NCBI GenBank assembly: GCA_002313335.1
Contig: DCBC01000110.1
Span: 1 to 8,520, forward strand
Source: Porticoccaceae bacterium UBA1117
GTDB lineage: Bacteria; Pseudomonadota; Gammaproteobacteria; Pseudomonadales; Porticoccaceae
Direction of reading: 5' to 3'
Length of the DNA stretch: 8,520 nt
Part shown: positions 6,028 to 8,520 of the stretch, in pieces
Numbering within the stretch: position 1 is the first letter of the stretch
How the letters are laid out: each line of letters begins with the position of its first letter
Translations under genes and position numbers: made by a program
Notes under the pieces: model-generated
Told to the model about the DNA's origin: nothing
The model's input: the letters and a program-made list of their open reading frames with translations, nothing else
The model's database searches: none

Positions 6028-7533
6028 ATGGAAAGTAATTTTTTCGCGATTACCGAAAAATGTATCGGTTCAGCACCTAAATTTGATAATACCCAAGAAT
6101 GGATTTATGAATTAGATAACCCCTATCTTCATGGTGCCTATGCGCCTACTTCTGATGAAATTGTGGTTAATGAATTAGAGATTATTGGTGAACTACCGGA
6201 TGACTTGTTTGGTGCGTTTTACCGCAATGGCCCCAATCCCATGTTTAAGCCAAAGCACCTTTATCATCCCTTTGATGGTGACGGAATGGTACATGCTATT
6301 TATATCAGAGACGGCAAGGCATCTTATCGCAATAGTTATATTCACACCGCTGCTCTGCAGCATGAAATCACAAAAAGTGAAGCAGTGTGGCCTGGTGTTA
6401 TGGGACCTTTCGATTTTTCACTCCCTGATTTTCCCATTAAAGACACCGGCAATACGGATATTGTCATGTTTAATGGTAAGCTCGTACCCACCTGGTACAA
6501 CGCCGGCATTCCCTATCAGATGAATCCTCTGACCTTAGAAAATCAGGGTGTTTTTGATGTTGAGGGTCGCACTCGTAGAAATATGTCAGCTCACAGTCAC
6601 ATTGACTGGAACACCGGTGAATTGATTTTTATGGACTATGGTGATGATGCGCCATTCATGACTTATGGCGTTGCCAATTCCGATGGCACCTTACGTCATG
6701 AAGTGAATATTGAACTTGCAGGGCCACGCTTACCTCATGATTTAGGTTTTACGACCAACTACACCATCCTCCATGATCTGCCGTTCTTTCATGACATGAA
6801 TGTCTTGCGTAACCACAATATGCGAGTACTCAACTTCCACCGTGACATGCCTTCGCGGTTTGGCATTATTCCACGCTATGGGGATGCTCGAGAGATTCGC
6901 TGGTTCGATTGTGAGCCGTGTTTTATTTTGCATGTATCCAACTGCTGGGAAGAAGGAAATTGGATAACTATGGATGGTTGTCGATCGATCAACCCCATGC
7001 CAAATGCGACTAATGAGGACGGTGCACTGTCTCATATGCTCGCTTATATGCGCCTAGAAGCTAACAACTATCGTTGGCGTTTTAATCTTGTAACTGGCGA
7101 GGTGCGTGAAGGCGACATTGATGATCTAAACACAGAATTCAATAAAATTAACCAGATTTTTCATGGTGTAAAATCAAAATATGCTTATCATCAGCGTATT
7201 CCACTTCTCGAAGAAGGCGGCCATACTCTCCGTTTCAATGGGCTTGTTAAATACAATAATGATACCGGCCAAAATGTCCAATGGGATTATGGTGATGGGG
7301 TTTATGGCAGTGAAACGCCATTTGCACCGGTTAAAGGTGCCAATCGAGATAGCGCGGAAGATCATGGCTATGTTATGTCTTTGGTCACCGATAGTAATAC
7401 CTGGATATCTGAACTCCATATATTTGATGCCCAAGATATTGCTCAAGGACCCATCGCACGCGTTAAAATACCCCATCGAGTTCCTGTTGGCTTCCACGCA
7501 TGGTGGAGTCGTGGTGAGGATCTTTGGGGGTAA
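6028..7533 (+). CDS. Carotenoid/stilbene cleavage oxygenase (RPE65 / carotenoid oxygenase family)
   Basis: A 501-residue non-heme iron(II) oxygenase of the carotenoid cleavage family, which splits a C=C bond with O2 to give carbonyl products. The four histidines that hold the iron in the seven-bladed propeller are all recognisable: His189 (SAHSHIDW), His237 (PHDLGFTTNY), His302 (CFILHVSNCWEEG) and His490 (VPVGFHAWW). Other family blocks are FYRNGPNP at 64-71, FDGDGMVHAIY at 82-92, NNYRWRFNLVTGEV at 346-359 and GSET near 427-430. Length and both ends fit a complete protein, with no signal peptide, so it is cytoplasmic. The bacterial family includes lignostilbene dioxygenases, isoeugenol monooxygenase and apocarotenoid oxygenases; the sequence alone does not choose between them. 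Tyr100 and Lys138 lie near positions where lignostilbene-type enzymes bind the substrate phenol, which is suggestive only. The AAGGA ribosome site is unusually close to the ATG (2 nt). It is transcribed divergently from the thiolase operon. Confidence 0.95.
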   Translation: MESNFFAITEKCIGSAPKFDNTQEWIYELDNPYLHGAYAPTSDEIVVNELEIIGELPDDLFGAFYRNGPNPMFKPKHLYHPFDGDGMVHAIYIRDGKASYRNSYIHTAALQHEITKSEAVWPGVMGPFDFSLPDFPIKDTGNTDIVMFNGKLVPTWYNAGIPYQMNPLTLENQGVFDVEGRTRRNMSAHSHIDWNTGELIFMDYGDDAPFMTYGVANSDGTLRHEVNIELAGPRLPHDLGFTTNYTILHDLPFFHDMNVLRNHNMRVLNFHRDMPSRFGIIPRYGDAREIRWFDCEPCFILHVSNCWEEGNWITMDGCRSINPMPNATNEDGALSHMLAYMRLEANNYRWRFNLVTGEVREGDIDDLNTEFNKINQIFHGVKSKYAYHQRIPLLEEGGHTLRFNGLVKYNNDTGQNVQWDYGDGVYGSETPFAPVKGANRDSAEDHGYVMSLVTDSNTWISELHIFDAQDIAQGPIARVKIPHRVPVGFHAWWSRGEDLWG

Positions 7534-7552
7534 GTTCACCCTCTCTTGCTGC

Positions 7553-7571
7553 AAGGAAAGTCCATTTAATG
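7553..7571 (+). promoter_or_regulatory. Ribosome binding site that sets the regulator's start at ATG 7569
   Basis: AAGGAAAG (7553-7560) stands 8 nt before ATG at 7569-7571. The longest frame instead begins with TTG at 7524 inside the oxygenase gene, with no good ribosome site, and would add 15 residues that do not belong to the winged-helix domain. The ATG start is preferred. Confidence 0.8.
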
Positions 7572-8504
7572 CCCGTCTTAGGTAAAACAACACTCAGCAC
7601 TAAAGCGAGTTCAATTAATCGTGCTCTCGATGAAATTGGTGACAAGTGGTGCCTATTAATTCTTCAAGAGGTATTCTGGGGTATAAATACGTTTGGCGAA
7701 ATGCTACTCGGGACAGGCGCCTCTCGTGGCGTCCTTAGTAATAGGCTCCACTGGCTACAATCAATAGATTGTCTTCGTAAAGATATTACAGAAAAAGGTC
7801 AAAAACGACCTACCTACCATATGACAAAAAAGTCTATTGAACTCTATCGCAATGGATTAATGGCCATGACTTGGGAGCGAAAATATTTCACCACTCCAGC
7901 CTTGGATTCTGTGGAATTGATCCATGACCACTGCCAAAAAGTATTTTGGCCAATGATCGAATGCAAATATTGTAATGAACCAGTTATGTCAAAGGATGTT
8001 AGCTTCCATAAAGGTCCCGGCGCTAAAAAAGATATACGTATCACCAAAACACGCAGACGATCCTCAGCCCTCTCTCCGCCAGATGAGCGGGGTAAAACGC
8101 TCTACATCAATTTAATTAACCTATTAGGTGATCGCTGGACGGCGAATATTATCGCTCTGGCGTTTCATGGCTTTAATCGGTTTGATGATTTTCACAAAGA
8201 GCTTCCGGTGGCCACGAATATTCTTGCTGATCGATTGAAGTTATTGGTTCAAGAAGGAATTTTTTACCGCCAGCCCTACCAAGCTAGTCCACTGCGTTAT
8301 GATTATCATCTGACCGATAAGGGCCGAGATCTGTTTCCCTATTTTGTAACCCTGATGGCATGGGGAGATAAGTGGTGTGCGACAGGAGACGGCAATCCTA
8401 TTCTGCTCAAACACATAAGCTGCGGTGCGTATTTACACGCTGAGGTACGCTGTGATCAATGTGGCGAAGGGCTTATCGCCACGGAGGTGCACTTTAAACG
8501 TTAA
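7569..8504 (+). CDS. Tandem HxlR-type transcriptional regulator with two putative zinc-binding tails
   Basis: A 311-residue protein, more than twice the length of usual HxlR regulators (about 100-150), made of two winged-helix units. Unit one spans about 14-107 (ALDEIGDKW at 19-27, wing and turn near RPTYHMT). Unit two spans about 177-269 (LLGDRW at 185-190, then LRYDYHLTDKG and the closing AWGDKW). After each unit comes the same spacing of metal-type ligands, H-x2-C-x9-C-x2-C: His119, Cys122, Cys132, Cys135 and His282, Cys285, Cys295, Cys298. Similar Cys-x2-Cys-Gly tails occur in some HxlR proteins. The cysteine that redox-sensing HxlR members such as YodB carry 13 residues before the conserved Trp is Ser14 in unit one and Thr177 in unit two. 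The gene follows the oxygenase after 35 bp and is probably cotranscribed. It likely acts as a pseudo-dimer on the divergent promoter region; its effector is unknown. Confidence 0.88.
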   Translation: MPVLGKTTLSTKASSINRALDEIGDKWCLLILQEVFWGINTFGEMLLGTGASRGVLSNRLHWLQSIDCLRKDITEKGQKRPTYHMTKKSIELYRNGLMAMTWERKYFTTPALDSVELIHDHCQKVFWPMIECKYCNEPVMSKDVSFHKGPGAKKDIRITKTRRRSSALSPPDERGKTLYINLINLLGDRWTANIIALAFHGFNRFDDFHKELPVATNILADRLKLLVQEGIFYRQPYQASPLRYDYHLTDKGRDLFPYFVTLMAWGDKWCATGDGNPILLKHISCGAYLHAEVRCDQCGEGLIATEVHFKR

Positions 8505-8520
8505 AGGAAAACTATCTAAC
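8503..8520 (+). other. Window end: ribosome-site-like AAAGGA with no start codon visible
   Basis: AAGGA immediately follows the first base of the regulator's TAA stop, but no ATG, GTG or TTG occurs before 8520. A further plus-strand gene could begin just outside the window, although the spacing would be long. Confidence 0.2.

Noticed and set aside
7524..7568. Longer regulator reading from TTG at 7524, overlapping the oxygenase end
   Set aside because: No convincing ribosome site, and the extra 15 residues are not part of the HxlR domain. ATG at 7569 has AAGGAAAG at 8-nt spacing.
7174..7593. Overlapping open frames of 134 aa (plus, 7181-7585) and 139 aa (minus, 7174-7593)
   Set aside because: Both lie almost wholly inside the well-supported oxygenase gene in other frames, resemble no family and lack supporting start signals.

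Overview
The window looks like a chromosomal piece of a Gram-negative bacterium, probably a marine or environmental gammaproteobacterium. That is an inference from moderate GC content, proteobacterial-style proteins and tightly packed operons; no marker gene is present. I see no mobile elements, tRNA or rRNA genes, or CRISPR arrays.

Layout. (1) 1-593, minus: the N-terminal part of a secreted SGNH/GDSL-type hydrolase that runs off the left edge. (2) 594-822: a 229-bp AT-rich spacer with a 16-bp-arm imperfect inverted repeat. (3) 823-5844, minus: a four-gene, translationally coupled operon. In transcription order it encodes a nitronate-monooxygenase-like flavoprotein, an acyl/aryl-CoA ligase, an SCP2-type thiolase and a classical thiolase, with junction overlaps of 4, 4 and 1 nt. 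(4) 5845-6027: a 183-bp divergent control region with a good sigma-70-like promoter for the minus operon, overlapped by two short palindromes. (5) 6028-8504, plus: a carotenoid/stilbene cleavage oxygenase with all four iron-binding histidines, followed after 35 bp by a regulator made of two HxlR-type winged-helix domains, each with its own His-x2-Cys-x9-Cys-x2-Cys tail.

How the genes may work together (inference). The cleavage oxygenase would split a conjugated or styryl double bond of an apocarotenoid, stilbenoid or phenylpropenoid-like compound to give carbonyl fragments. After oxidation to an acid, the ligase would attach CoA. The flavoprotein could perform a redox step on the CoA ester, and the two thiolases would release acyl-CoA units. 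The double-HxlR protein is the natural candidate to control both transcripts. Aldehyde dehydrogenase, acyl-CoA dehydrogenase and enoyl-CoA hydratase are not in the window, so the pathway is incomplete here and its substrate is unknown.

The most unusual points are the duplicated HxlR regulator with two putative metal-binding tails, and the classical thiolase whose second catalytic cysteine is serine.
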